DNA of 43,673 nt from Streptomyces muensis (GCF_021474425.1 NZ_JAKEIP010000050.1:1-43673), one strand, 5' to 3'. Positions 16,308-24,432 are shown, counted from the first letter of the stretch. Numbers and translations are program-made. Notes: generated by a model from the letters alone, not told the origin.

Positions 16308-17063
16308 TTACTTTTCGAGGACGGTATCAAGCGCCTTGCGCTGGAGTTCCGCCAGCTCCCCGCAACCGGAAACGGCAAGGTCCAGCAGGGCGTTGAGCTC
16401 CTCACGGGCGAAGGGCTCGGCCTCGGCGGTGCCCTGGACCTCGACGAAGCGGCCGTCGCCGGTGCAGACGACATTCATGTCGGTGTCGGCCTTCACGTCC
16501 TCCTCGTAGCAGAGGTCGAGGAGCGGGACGCCGCCGACGATGCCGACCGAGACGGCGCTGACGGTGCCGGTGAGCGGCTTGCGGCCGGCCTTGATCAGCT
16601 TCCTGCCCTGGGCCCAGGCGACGGCGTCCGCCAACGCCACGTACGCGCCGGTGATGGCCGCCGTACGCGTGCCGCCGTCGGCCTGGAGGACGTCGCAGTC
16701 GAGGACGATCGTGTTCTCGCCGAGCGCCTTGTAGTCGATGACGGCGCGCAGGGAGCGGCCGATGAGGCGACTGATCTCGTGCGTACGGCCGCCGATCTTG
16801 CCGCGCACGGACTCGCGGTCGCCTCGGGTGTTGGTGGCACGCGGCAGCATGGCGTACTCCGCGGTGACCCAGCCCTCGCCGCTGCCCTTGCGCCAGCGCG
16901 GGACGCCCTCGGTGAAGGAGGCGGTGCACAGGACCTTGGTGTCGCCGAAGGAGACGAGGACGGAGCCCTCCGCGTGCTTGCTCCAGGCGCGTTCGATGGT
17001 GACCGGGCGGAGCTGTCCGGGGGTGCGGCCGTCGATTCGGGAAACTGAGGGGGTAGCTGCCAT
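16308..17063 (-). CDS. rph: Ribonuclease PH
   Basis: The product is 251 aa, near the family length of 240. It shows RIDGRTPGQLRPVTI, GSVLVSFGDTKVLCTAS, PRATNTRGDRESVRGKIGGRTHEISRLIGRSLRA and DCDVLQADGGTRTAAITGAYVAL, which cover the phosphate-binding Arg and Thr residues and the hexamer interface. The enzyme trims tRNA 3' ends by phosphorolysis. A TAGGCT -10 box (plus strand 17071-17076) ends 7 nt before the ATG and no ribosome-binding site is seen, so the transcript may be leaderless. Confidence 0.97.
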   Translation of the reverse strand: MAATPSVSRIDGRTPGQLRPVTIERAWSKHAEGSVLVSFGDTKVLCTASFTEGVPRWRKGSGEGWVTAEYAMLPRATNTRGDRESVRGKIGGRTHEISRLIGRSLRAVIDYKALGENTIVLDCDVLQADGGTRTAAITGAYVALADAVAWAQGRKLIKAGRKPLTGTVSAVSVGIVGGVPLLDLCYEEDVKADTDMNVVCTGDGRFVEVQGTAEAEPFAREELNALLDLAVSGCGELAELQRKALDTVLEK

Positions 17064-17081
17064 GGCGCTGAGCCTAGCCCC

Positions 17082-17120
17082 CCACGGGGAAGGGCCCCTC
17101 CCGTGGTCGGAAGGGGCCCT
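17082..17120 (-). terminator. Overlapping hairpins after nagF
   Basis: CCACGGG (17082-17088) pairs with CCCGTGG (17100-17106), and AGGGCCCCT (17091-17099) can pair instead with AGGGGCCCT (17112-17120). The two structures exclude each other. The position 28 nt after the nagF stop fits a terminator without a U-tract. Confidence 0.6.
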
Positions 17121-17147
17121 CAGGAAGCCCGGGACGATGCCCGCGCT

Positions 17148-17381
17148 TCACATCATGTCTTCGATCTCCGCCGCGATGGGGTCGGCGTCGGTGCCGATGA
17201 CGACCTGGATGGCGGTGCCCATCTTCACCACGCCGTGGGCGCCGGCGGCCTTCAGGGCGGTCTCGTCGACCAGCGAGGCGTCGCTCACCTCGGTGCGGAG
17301 CCGGGTGATGCAGCCCTCGATCTCCTCGATGTTGTCGATGCCGCCGAGCCCGGCGACGATCTTCTCAGCCTTGCTGGCCAT
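17148..17381 (-). CDS. nagF: PTS EIIB component, GlcNAc-type
   Basis: The product is 77 aa, a stand-alone EIIB domain. Cys24 in EIEGCITRLRTEV is the phosphorylated residue, and VVKMGTAIQVVIGTDADPIAAEIEDM is the conserved second half. It passes phosphate from EIIA to the sugar bound by the EIIC. It is divergent from two EIIC genes with a DasR site between, as in the S. coelicolor nagF-nagE1-nagE2 locus, from which I take the symbol. GAGGAGA precedes the ATG. A TAAAGT box (plus strand 17410-17415) is the likely -10. Confidence 0.93.
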   Translation of the reverse strand: MASKAEKIVAGLGGIDNIEEIEGCITRLRTEVSDASLVDETALKAAGAHGVVKMGTAIQVVIGTDADPIAAEIEDMM

Positions 17382-17472
17382 TTCGGTCTCCTCACGCACT
17401 GTTGGCCCAACTTTACGAGCGGTTGCGTGGTGAGTACCGAAGGATGACGTCACAGCAACCCAATCGTCGGTA

Positions 17473-17488
17473 ACTGGTCTACACCACC
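17473..17488 (+). promoter_or_regulatory. DasR-responsive element (dre) between nagF and nagE1
   Basis: ACTGGTCTACACCACC matches the dre consensus ACTGGTCTAGACCACT at 14 of 16 positions. It ends 20 nt before the nagE1 ATG and lies about 90 nt from nagF, so the GntR-family repressor DasR should block nagE1 and may also act on nagF. Glucosamine-6-phosphate is the known inducer. Confidence 0.88.
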
Positions 17489-17508
17489 TGACAGGCGGTC
17501 GCCAACCC

Positions 17509-18798
17509 ATGAGTGCCGAGACCGAGACCTCCTCCGCCCGGCGGCGGTGGCAGGCCGCGTTCCAGGGGCTGCAGAAGATGGGCCGCAGCCTCCAGCTCCC
17601 GATCGCCGTGCTGCCGGCCGCGGGCATCCTGAACCGTCTCGGCCAGCCGGATGTGTTCGGGGAGGACGGGCTCGGCTGGGACAACGTCTCGAAGGTGATG
17701 GACGGCGCGGGCGGCGGACTGCTCGACAGCTCGCTCGGGCTGCCGTTGCTGTTCTGCGTCGGTGTGGCCATCGGCATGGCGAAGAAGGCCGACGGCTCCA
17801 CGGCACTGGCGGCGGTGACGGGGTTCCTCGTCTACTACAGCGTGCTGCTGGAGTTCCCCGAGGAGTGCCCTAACGGCACGAAGGAGATCACCAACGTCGG
17901 CTGCGCCGCGGCGGACGGGACGGTGAGCGCGTACGAGTACCAGAACCCGGGCGTCTTCGGCGGCATCGTCATCGGTCTGCTGGCGGCCTTCTTCTGGCAG
18001 CGCTACCACCGTACGAAGCTGGTGGACTGGCTCGGCTTCTTCAACGGGCGGCGGCTCGTGCCGATCATCATGGCGTTCGTGGCGATCGTGTTCGCGGTGC
18101 TGTGCCTGTGGGTCTGGCCGCCGATCGGTGACGCGCTGGAGAGCTTCAGCGACTGGATGCGGGACCTGGGCGCCTGGGGCGCGGGTGTGTTCGGCGTCGC
18201 GAACCGGGCACTGCTGGTGATCGGGCTGCACCAGTTCCTGAACGTGCCCATCTGGTTCCAGTTCGGCAGCTACACCACGCCCGACGGCGAGGTGGTGCAC
18301 GGCGACATCAACATGTTCCTCCAGGGCGACCCGAACGCGGGCCTGTTCACCTCGGGCTTCTTCCCGATCATGATGTTCGCGCTGCCGGCCGCGGCCCTCG
18401 CCATCACCCACTGCGCCAAGCCGCACCGCCGCAAGGAGATCGCCGGTCTGATGACGTCGGTGGCCCTGACGTCGTTCGTCACCGGCATCACGGAGCCGAT
18501 CGAGTACTCGTTCATGTTCATCGCCCCGCTGCTGTACGCGGTGCACGCCCTGCTGACGGGCGTCTCCATGGCGGTGACCTGGGGGCTGGGGGTCCACGAC
18601 GGGTTCAGCTTCTCGGCCGGCCTGATCGACTACATCATCAACTGGCAACTGGCCACGAAACCCTGGGCGATCATCCCGATCGGCCTCTGCTTCGCCGTCC
18701 TCTATTACGCGATCTTCCGTTTCGCGATCACGAGGTTCGATCTCAAGACCCCGGGCAGGGAGCCGGAGGAAGAGGGCGAGGACGTCACGAAGAGCTGA
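17509..18798 (+). CDS. nagE1: PTS EIIC permease, GlcNAc-type (first paralogue)
   Basis: The product is 429 aa with about ten hydrophobic segments. It opens with LQKMGRSLQLPIAVLPAAGIL, the EIIC-Glc-family start, and holds GVFGVANRALLVIGLHQFLN and GITEPIEYSFMFIAPLLYAVHALLTG, the substrate-binding motif. A loop near residue 122 (PEECPNGTKEITNVGCAAADG) has two Cys residues and is absent from nagE2. No EIIA or EIIB is fused, so it relies on nagF. No good Shine-Dalgarno is visible. The dre sits directly upstream. Confidence 0.93.
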   Translation: MSAETETSSARRRWQAAFQGLQKMGRSLQLPIAVLPAAGILNRLGQPDVFGEDGLGWDNVSKVMDGAGGGLLDSSLGLPLLFCVGVAIGMAKKADGSTALAAVTGFLVYYSVLLEFPEECPNGTKEITNVGCAAADGTVSAYEYQNPGVFGGIVIGLLAAFFWQRYHRTKLVDWLGFFNGRRLVPIIMAFVAIVFAVLCLWVWPPIGDALESFSDWMRDLGAWGAGVFGVANRALLVIGLHQFLNVPIWFQFGSYTTPDGEVVHGDINMFLQGDPNAGLFTSGFFPIMMFALPAAALAITHCAKPHRRKEIAGLMTSVALTSFVTGITEPIEYSFMFIAPLLYAVHALLTGVSMAVTWGLGVHDGFSFSAGLIDYIINWQLATKPWAIIPIGLCFAVLYYAIFRFAITRFDLKTPGREPEEEGEDVTKS

Positions 18799-18884
18799 CC
18801 AGAGGTCCGAAGATCCAGGGCACTGCGCGTAGCACTCCGGTTGCGGATTTCACGGGTTCCTTATATCGCCCCCACCGTGCTACA

Positions 18885-18917
18885 ACAGGTCTACACCACT
18901 GAGTGGTGTAGACCAGA
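18885..18917. promoter_or_regulatory. Double DasR-responsive element before nagE2
   Basis: Two dre sites face each other: 18885-18900 on plus and 18902-18917 on minus, each matching 14 of 16 consensus positions. Together GGTCTACACCACT (18888-18900) and its exact complement (18902-18914) form a 27-bp palindrome around one G. Two DasR dimers could bind side by side. Confidence 0.9.
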
Positions 18918-18955
18918 CGCCGCCGTCCCCTTCCTGTCCCCGGGCGGCGCCATGC

Positions 18956-18997
18956 CTTCTTCCCCAGCCTATGGCCGGGGGGACCCCCTGGAGGAAG
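18956..18997 (+). promoter_or_regulatory. Hairpin that can cover the nagE2 ribosome-binding site
   Basis: CTTCTTCC (18956-18963) is complementary to GGAGGAAG (18990-18997), which contains the nagE2 Shine-Dalgarno, with one G-T wobble. The enclosed 26 nt hold a second GC hairpin (GGGGGG / CCCCC, 18977-18988). Folding would hide the ribosome-binding site. Whether it is regulatory or a common Streptomyces intergenic hairpin is open. Confidence 0.5.
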
Positions 18998-18999
18998 TT

Positions 19000-20265
<1,266 letters not shown>

Positions 20266-20297
20266 GCCGTCCGGCCCACGACCGACGGCGAACGACG

Positions 20298-20331
20298 AAG
20301 GCCCCGGAACCGGGAGAGGTTCCGGGGCCTT
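20298..20331 (+). terminator. Bidirectional terminator, nagE2 / MBL hydrolase
   Basis: AAGGCCCCGGAACC (20298-20311) and its exact complement (20318-20331) form a 14-bp stem around a 6-nt loop. It sits between two convergent genes, 33 nt after nagE2 and 57 nt after the end of the hydrolase gene. Confidence 0.88.
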
Positions 20332-20388
20332 CGGGCGCATACGGGCCTGAACCCCGTACGGGCCGACTCTTGTCTTCCGGCTTTCCGG

Positions 20389-21141
20389 CTAGATCTCGTA
20401 CGTCTGCCTGGGCGCCGCCAGCGCCACCGGACCGTCGTAGACCTCGCGGGCGTCGGCGAGGTTGACCTGGGGGTCGGTCCACGGCGGGATGTGGGTGAGG
20501 ACCAGGCGGCGGGCACCCGCGCGGGCCGCGGTCTGACCTGCCTCGCGGCCGTTGAGGTGCAGGTCGGGGATGTTCTCCTTGCCGTGCGTGAACGCGGCCT
20601 CGCACAGGAACAGATCGGCGTCGCGGGCGAGTTCGTCCAGGGCGGTGCTGATGCCCGTGTCGCCCGAGTAGGTCAGCGTCTTTCCGTCGTGCTCGATACG
20701 GATGCCGTACGCCTCCACCGGGTGGGCCACGCGTTCCGTGTGCACCGTGAACGGGCCGATCTCGAAGGTGGACGGCTTGACCGTGTGGAAGTCGAAGACC
20801 TCGCTCATGGACGAGGCGGTGGGGGTGTCGGCGTAGGCGGTGGTCAGGCGCTGTTCGGTGCCCTCGGGTCCGTAGACCGGGATCGGGTCGCAGCGGCCGC
20901 CGTCGTGCCGGTAGTAGCGCGCGACGAAATACGCGCACATGTCGATGCAGTGGTCGGCGTGCAGATGGCTGAGGAAGATCGCGTCGAGGTCGTAGAGACC
21001 GCAGTGGCGCTGCAGCTCGCCCAGGGCGCCGTTGCCCATGTCGAGGAGCAGCCGGAAGCCGTCGGCCTCTACGAGGTAGCTCGAGCAGGCCGATTCCGCG
21101 GACGGGAACGACCCCGAGCATCCGACGACGGTGAGCTTCAT
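20389..21141 (-). CDS. MBL-fold metallohydrolase
   Basis: The product is 250 aa. Metal ligands of the metallo-beta-lactamase fold are in place: SHLHADHCIDM (HxHxDH), His in ERVAHPVEAYGIRI, Asp in TYSGDTGIS and His in VLTHIPPW. The start MKLTVVGCSGSFPSAESACSSYLVE resembles the RNase Z / phosphodiesterase / arylsulfatase branch. It lacks the long exosite arm of RNase Z, so a phosphodiesterase or other esterase role is as likely. The ATG at 21141 has GGAGG 10 nt upstream. It is cytoplasmic, with no signal peptide. Confidence 0.88.
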   Translation of the reverse strand: MKLTVVGCSGSFPSAESACSSYLVEADGFRLLLDMGNGALGELQRHCGLYDLDAIFLSHLHADHCIDMCAYFVARYYRHDGGRCDPIPVYGPEGTEQRLTTAYADTPTASSMSEVFDFHTVKPSTFEIGPFTVHTERVAHPVEAYGIRIEHDGKTLTYSGDTGISTALDELARDADLFLCEAAFTHGKENIPDLHLNGREAGQTAARAGARRLVLTHIPPWTDPQVNLADAREVYDGPVALAAPRQTYEI

Positions 21142-21406
21142 GAAACAGAAACCTCCGCTGGCGGGAAATCCAGAAGATCGGGAACAGGGGCGTCGGGGGT
21201 CGTGCGGTTTGTCGAGCGTAAGGCGCAAAACCTCCGGTCGCTCCTCCGCCAAGGGCTGTTGTGGGCGAACTCACCTGTGCTGTCACGCGTTCGGCTGCCG
21301 ACGCTGTCCAGTTGTTCGGGGAGCGGTCATCTCCGCTCGCCGCCACGCAGAAGTGGACTTAACGTCTGAAACAGGTGTTGTCTGTGGCGAATCGAGGGAT
21401 CCGGAC
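21142..21406. other. Divergent intergenic region, MBL hydrolase / small protein
   Basis: 265 nt without a gene. The 9-mer AAACCTCCG occurs twice (about 21149 and 21228), and GAGCGG/CCGCTC form a small hairpin near 21330. I see no clear promoter or RNA motif. Confidence 0.4.
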
Positions 21407-21688
21407 ATGGCAGTGTTGGTCGTCAACCAGAGCTCGGAGTGGACGCAGGAGCTCTACCAGGCAGCCTTCGACCGGGCGATCCCGGACCGCACGAAGCCCC
21501 CCGCCGGGCTGGTCACTCACTACGCGGCGCCGCGCGAGGGGGGAGGGTGGCAGGTCATCGACGTGTGGGAGTCGGAGGACGCGTTCCGGCGCTTCCTGGA
21601 GGAGTCGGTCATCCCGGCCGCGCAGGAGCTCGGAGCGCCCCCGTTCGAGAGCCATGTGACCGAGCTGTACAACTCCCTGATCGCCTGA
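21407..21688 (+). CDS. Small conserved protein, possible alpha/beta-barrel dimer (ABM-like)
   Basis: The product is 93 aa from ATG at 21407, with GAGGG 8 nt upstream. MAVLVVNQSSEWTQELYQAAFDRA then GLVTHYAAPREGGGWQVIDVWESEDAFRRFLEESVIPAAQELG has the beta-alpha-beta-beta-alpha rhythm and the VWES.DAFRRF motif often seen in small ABM/dabb-like proteins. No catalytic residues are obvious. It may belong to a detoxifying or binding family; the function is unknown. Confidence 0.8.
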   Translation: MAVLVVNQSSEWTQELYQAAFDRAIPDRTKPPAGLVTHYAAPREGGGWQVIDVWESEDAFRRFLEESVIPAAQELGAPPFESHVTELYNSLIA

Positions 21689-21712
21689 GGCGCCGTGCGG
21701 ATCGGGGGCCGG

Positions 21713-21718
21713 TAACGT
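21713..21718 (+). promoter_or_regulatory. -10 box, leaderless candidate, PemK-like gene
   Basis: TAACGT fits TANNNT and ends 7 nt before the ATG at 21726; no ribosome-binding site is seen. Confidence 0.45.
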
Positions 21719-21725
21719 CGTTCCC

Positions 21726-22178
21726 ATGGACACGTCCTGGTGGCTCGCGCTCGCGGCGGTGGTACTGCTCGCGCTGGTCGCCGCGCTCATGGACGGGTGG
21801 GGGCGGCGACGGCCCGCGGGGCGGCGGACCCGGCCGCCCGGGCGCCCGCAGCGGCGGGGTCCGGCCGGTCGTCCTGAGCCTGCGGAGATCTGGTGGGCGC
21901 GGGTGCCGTACGAGGACGGGCCGGGGGCCAAGGACCGGCCGTGTCTGGTGCTGGCGGTGCGGGGGCAGCGGGTCACCGTCGCCAAGATCACCAGCAAGTA
22001 CCGGGACGAGCGCTGCGGCGTGATCCCGTTGCCGCCGGGGGCCGTCGGGGACACCCGGGGGCGGGCGAGCTTCCTGGAGACGGGCGAGCTGCGGGACGTA
22101 CCGGTGTCGGACTTCCGGCGCAGGGTGGGGGTGATGGACCCGGTCGTGTGGGACCAGGTCCGTCACCTGGCGAGGTAG
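21726..22178 (+). CDS. Membrane-anchored PemK/MazF-like protein
   Basis: The product is 150 aa. Residues 3-25 (TSWWLALAAVVLLALVAALMDGW) are one transmembrane segment, followed by a 30-residue Arg/Pro/Gly linker. Residues about 52-150 look like the PemK/MazF SH3-like barrel: PAEIWWARVPYEDGPGAKDRPCLVLAVRG corresponds to GEIxxVxxxPxxGxExxKxRPxxVL, and VAKITSKYRDER to the strand carrying the active-site Thr/Ser. No antitoxin-like small gene is adjacent on the same strand. It may be a former toxin domain turned to another RNA- or protein-binding task at the membrane. The fold call is moderately sure, RNase activity is not shown. Confidence 0.72.
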   Translation: MDTSWWLALAAVVLLALVAALMDGWGRRRPAGRRTRPPGRPQRRGPAGRPEPAEIWWARVPYEDGPGAKDRPCLVLAVRGQRVTVAKITSKYRDERCGVIPLPPGAVGDTRGRASFLETGELRDVPVSDFRRRVGVMDPVVWDQVRHLAR

Positions 22179-22211
22179 GGCGCCGTCACTCGCCCCGTCA
22201 GTGCCTCGCGC

Positions 22212-23162
22212 TCACGCCCAGAGCTGACCCTGGAGGGTCTCGATGGCCGCCTCCGTCGTGGCCGCCGTGTAGACGCCGGTCGAGAGGTACTTCCAGCCGC
22301 CGTCGGCCACGACGAACACGATGTCGGCGGACTCGCCCGCCTTCAGCGCCTTCTTCCCGACGCCGATCGCGGCGTGCAGCGCGGCCCCGGTGGAGATGCC
22401 GGCGAAGATGCCCTCCTGCTGGAGGAGTTCGCGGGTGCGGGTGACCGCGTCGGCCGATCCGACCGAGAAGCGAGTGGTCAGGACGGAGGCGTCGTACAGC
22501 TCGGGGACGAAGCCCTCGTCGAGGTTGCGCAGGCCGTAGACCAGGTCGTCGTAGCGGGGCTCCGCGGCGACGATCCTGACGTCCGGCTTGTGCTCGCGCA
22601 GGTAGCGGCCGACGCCCATCAGGGTGCCCGTGGTGCCGAGGCCGGCGACGAAGTGGGTGACCGAGGGGAGGTCGGCGAGGATCTCCGGGCCGGTCGTGGC
22701 GTAGTGGGCGCCCGCGTTGTCCGGGTTGCCGTACTGGTAGAGCATCACCCAGTCGGGGTGCTCGGCGGACAGCTCCTTGGCGACCCGTACGGCGGTGTTG
22801 GAGCCGCCCGCGGCCGGGCTGGAGATGATCTCCGCGCCCCACATGGCGAGCAGGTCGCGGCGCTCCTGCGAGGTGTTCTCGGGCATCACGCACACGATCC
22901 GGTAGCCCTTGAGCTTCGCCGCCATCGCCAGGGAGATGCCGGTGTTGCCGGAGGTGGGCTCCAGGATGGTGCAGCCGGGCGTCAGACGGCCGTCCTTCTC
23001 CGCCTGCTCGATCATGTGCAGCGCCGGGCGGTCCTTGACCGAGCCGGTGGGGTTGCGGTCCTCCAGCTTGGCCCAGATGCGGACGTCGGCGGACGGCGAC
23101 AGCCGCGGCAGGCGCACCAAGGGGGTGTTGCCCACCGCGGCCAGCGGGGAGTCGTAACGCAT
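22212..23162 (-). CDS. cysM: CysO-dependent cysteine synthase (O-phosphoserine type)
   Basis: The product is 316 aa, a fold-type II PLP enzyme. Lys43 in DRNPTGSVKDRPA binds PLP; EPTSGNTGISLA binds the substrate carboxylate; GLGTTGTLMGVGRYL holds the phosphate; GISTGAALHAA is near the end. The adjacent cysO gene (5 nt upstream; stop TGA and start ATG almost touch) and the nearby JAMM gene mark it as the mycobacterial CysM type, which makes cysteine from O-phosphoserine with CysO thiocarboxylate as sulfur donor. With no separate ribosome-binding site, translation is probably coupled to cysO. Confidence 0.94.
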   Translation of the reverse strand: MRYDSPLAAVGNTPLVRLPRLSPSADVRIWAKLEDRNPTGSVKDRPALHMIEQAEKDGRLTPGCTILEPTSGNTGISLAMAAKLKGYRIVCVMPENTSQERRDLLAMWGAEIISSPAAGGSNTAVRVAKELSAEHPDWVMLYQYGNPDNAGAHYATTGPEILADLPSVTHFVAGLGTTGTLMGVGRYLREHKPDVRIVAAEPRYDDLVYGLRNLDEGFVPELYDASVLTTRFSVGSADAVTRTRELLQQEGIFAGISTGAALHAAIGVGKKALKAGESADIVFVVADGGWKYLSTGVYTAATTEAAIETLQGQLWA

Positions 23163-23167
23163 CCGGA

Positions 23168-23446
23168 TCAGGCCATGCCGCCGGCCACGGCCGGCAGGAT
23201 CGTGACGTTGTCGCCGTCGGCGAGCTTGGTGTTGATGCCGTCGAGGAAGCGGACGTCCTCGTCGTTCAGGTAGACGTTGACGAAGCGGCGCAGCTGCTCG
23301 CCCTCCACGATGCGGGCCTGGATGCCCGCGTGCCGGGTCTCGAGGTCGGTGAACAGCTCGGCGAGGGTGTCCCCGTTGCCCTCCACCGCCTTCTGACCGT
23401 CGGTGTAGGTGCGGAGGATGGTGGGGATGCGGACCTCGATGGCCAT
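23168..23446 (-). CDS. cysO: Sulfur-carrier protein CysO (ThiS/MoaD fold) with residues after Gly-Gly
   Basis: The product is 92 aa. EVRIPTILRTYTDGQKAV, RRFVNVYLNDEDVRFLDG and LADGDNVTILPAVAGG match CysO closely. The chain does not stop at Gly-Gly but runs on to Met-Ala, so two residues must be removed before the C-terminus can be adenylated and turned into a thiocarboxylate. The JAMM protease encoded nearby is the natural candidate. AGGAG lies about 10 nt before the ATG. The activating enzyme (MoeZ-like) is not in the window. Confidence 0.93.
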   Translation of the reverse strand: MAIEVRIPTILRTYTDGQKAVEGNGDTLAELFTDLETRHAGIQARIVEGEQLRRFVNVYLNDEDVRFLDGINTKLADGDNVTILPAVAGGMA

Positions 23447-23562
23447 GGCTCAGGGCTCCTGTCGGGAGTAGTCAGTCGGGGGCGCGCGGCAGCGCAAGTG
23501 CAGCAGGGGTGGTGCGTGGAGCAGCGCCGCGGCTCACGGCCGTACGGCGGCAGGGTGTCGCG

Positions 23563-23658
23563 TCAACAGATGGCGCTGGCGAGCCTGCACAGGTCGACGT
23601 GCAGCCGCGCCACGAGCAGCATGCCCGGCGTCTTTTCGCTCACGTCGTGGAAAACCAT
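23563..23658 (-). CDS. Cysteine-type leader peptide (31 aa) before cysO-cysM
   Basis: The reading frame encodes 31 residues ending RLHVDLCRLASAIC and then TGA. Actinobacterial leader peptides before sulfur genes share the HVDLxRxxSAxC ending. There are two Cys codons, one of them the last codon. A TACGAT -10 box (plus strand 23665-23670) ends 6 nt before the ATG, so it is probably translated from a leaderless mRNA. An internal ATG at 23622 would give a 19-aa form. It lies 116 nt before cysO on the same strand. I infer that slow translation at Cys codons when cysteine is scarce raises downstream expression. Confidence 0.78.
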   Translation of the reverse strand: MVFHDVSEKTPGMLLVARLHVDLCRLASAIC

Positions 23659-23694
23659 GGGGTCATCGTATCGATTCCCGGTCCGGCTTTTGGA

Positions 23695-23708
23695 ATGTGA
23701 TCCCACAT
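23695..23708. promoter_or_regulatory. Palindrome upstream of the cysteine leader, operator candidate
   Basis: ATGTG-ATCC-CACAT is a 5+5 inverted repeat, 25 nt upstream of the TACGAT -10 box and so next to the -35 region. It could bind a transcription factor controlling sulfur genes; none can be named from the sequence. Confidence 0.45.
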
Positions 23709-23791
23709 CGCGGACGGATGCGGATCGGGGAGTGAGACCGCGCTGTTCACAACCCCGCAGCACACCTCTCAGCACACCTCTCTTACGCCTC

Positions 23792-24214
23792 TCAGTACGC
23801 CTCGACGACCTTGACCTCCTCCTCCGTCACCTCGCCGTCGACAATCCGGTAGGAGCGGAACTGGAACTCGCCGAGGCCGTCGGTGTCGGCGGTGGAGACG
23901 AGGACATAGTGGGCGCCGGGTTCATTGGCGTAGGAGATGTCGGTGCGCGAGGGGTAGGCCTCGGTGGCCGTGTGGGAGTGGTAGATGACCACGGGTTCCT
24001 CGTCGCGGTCGTCCATCTCGCGGTAGAGCTTGAGCAGGTCGCCGGAGTCGAACTCGTAGAACGTGGGCGACATCGCGGCGTTCAGCATCGGGATGAAGCG
24101 CTCGGGCCGGTCCGACCCGGCCGGCCCCGCTACGACGCCGCACGCCTCGTCGGGGTGGTCCTTGCGCGCATGGGCGACGATCTGGTCGACGAGGGCCTGG
24201 GTGATGGTCAGCAT
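23792..24214 (-). CDS. mec: JAMM/MPN+ metalloprotease Mec (CysO-cysteine peptidase)
   Basis: The product is 140 aa. The full JAMM zinc motif is present: Glu23 and H79-S-H81-x7-S89-x2-D92 within VIYHSHTATEAYPSRTD. In mycobacteria Mec+ releases cysteine from the CysO-cysteine adduct made by CysM. Here it could also cut the Met-Ala extension from CysO. A TATCCT -10 box (plus strand AGGATA at 24222-24227) ends 7 nt before the ATG, and no ribosome-binding site is seen. It is followed, on the same strand, by the leader peptide, cysO and cysM. Confidence 0.94.
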   Translation of the reverse strand: MLTITQALVDQIVAHARKDHPDEACGVVAGPAGSDRPERFIPMLNAAMSPTFYEFDSGDLLKLYREMDDRDEEPVVIYHSHTATEAYPSRTDISYANEPGAHYVLVSTADTDGLGEFQFRSYRIVDGEVTEEEVKVVEAY

Positions 24215-24234
24215 GACGGTCAGGATAAGCAGAC

Positions 24235-24271
24235 GGGCCGCCCCGTACCGAGGGTTGGTACGAGACGGCCC
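24235..24271. other. Imperfect 15-bp inverted repeat upstream of mec
   Basis: GGGCCGCCCCGTACC (24235-24249) and GGTACGAGACGGCCC (24257-24271) pair at 13 of 15 positions with a 7-nt loop. It lies just beyond the mec -10 box, so it could be an operator at the mec promoter or a terminator for leftward transcription from the permease. Confidence 0.5.
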
Positions 24272-24344
24272 ACATGCCGGACGCCCTGAGCGGCAGCCAC
24301 CGAGAGCGCCACGAGTGCTCCCGGGGGCGGGGACGTCCTGGAGG

Positions 24345-24425
24345 GCGGCTCGGCAACGCCCCTAAAGGGGCGCGGGGAACTGCGCGACCAGCCACAGCGG
24401 AGCCGCAGACAGCGGACAACCTTCC
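24345..24425 (-). repeat. Dispersed intergenic repeat, copy 4
   Basis: The exact 29-nt core is at 24365-24393 on the minus strand, right after the permease stop (24433) and on its transcribed strand. CGCCCCT/AGGGGCG forms a short stem at its 3' end. The flanks (CTGCGGCTCCGCTGTGG before, GGGGCGTTGCC after) resemble the other copies. Confidence 0.8.
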
Positions 24426-24432
24426 GCGGCAA

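Noticed and set aside
15000..17063. rdgB, secreted protein and rph as one operon
   Set aside because: Gaps of about 150 nt and a dispersed repeat with a strong stem lie between them, so one transcript is not supported.
18841..18999. Extended N-terminus for nagE2
   Set aside because: The frame is open from a TTG at 18841, but it crosses the DasR palindrome and has no ribosome-binding site. The GTG at 19000 has GGAGG upstream and begins the normal EIIC N-terminus.
21726..22178. Toxin-antitoxin module
   Set aside because: The PemK-like protein has no partner antitoxin gene nearby and carries a membrane anchor, so I do not call a TA system.
23330..24289. Plus-strand 319-codon frame over cysO and mec
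   Set aside because: It runs opposite three genes with family motifs and is a high-GC by-product.
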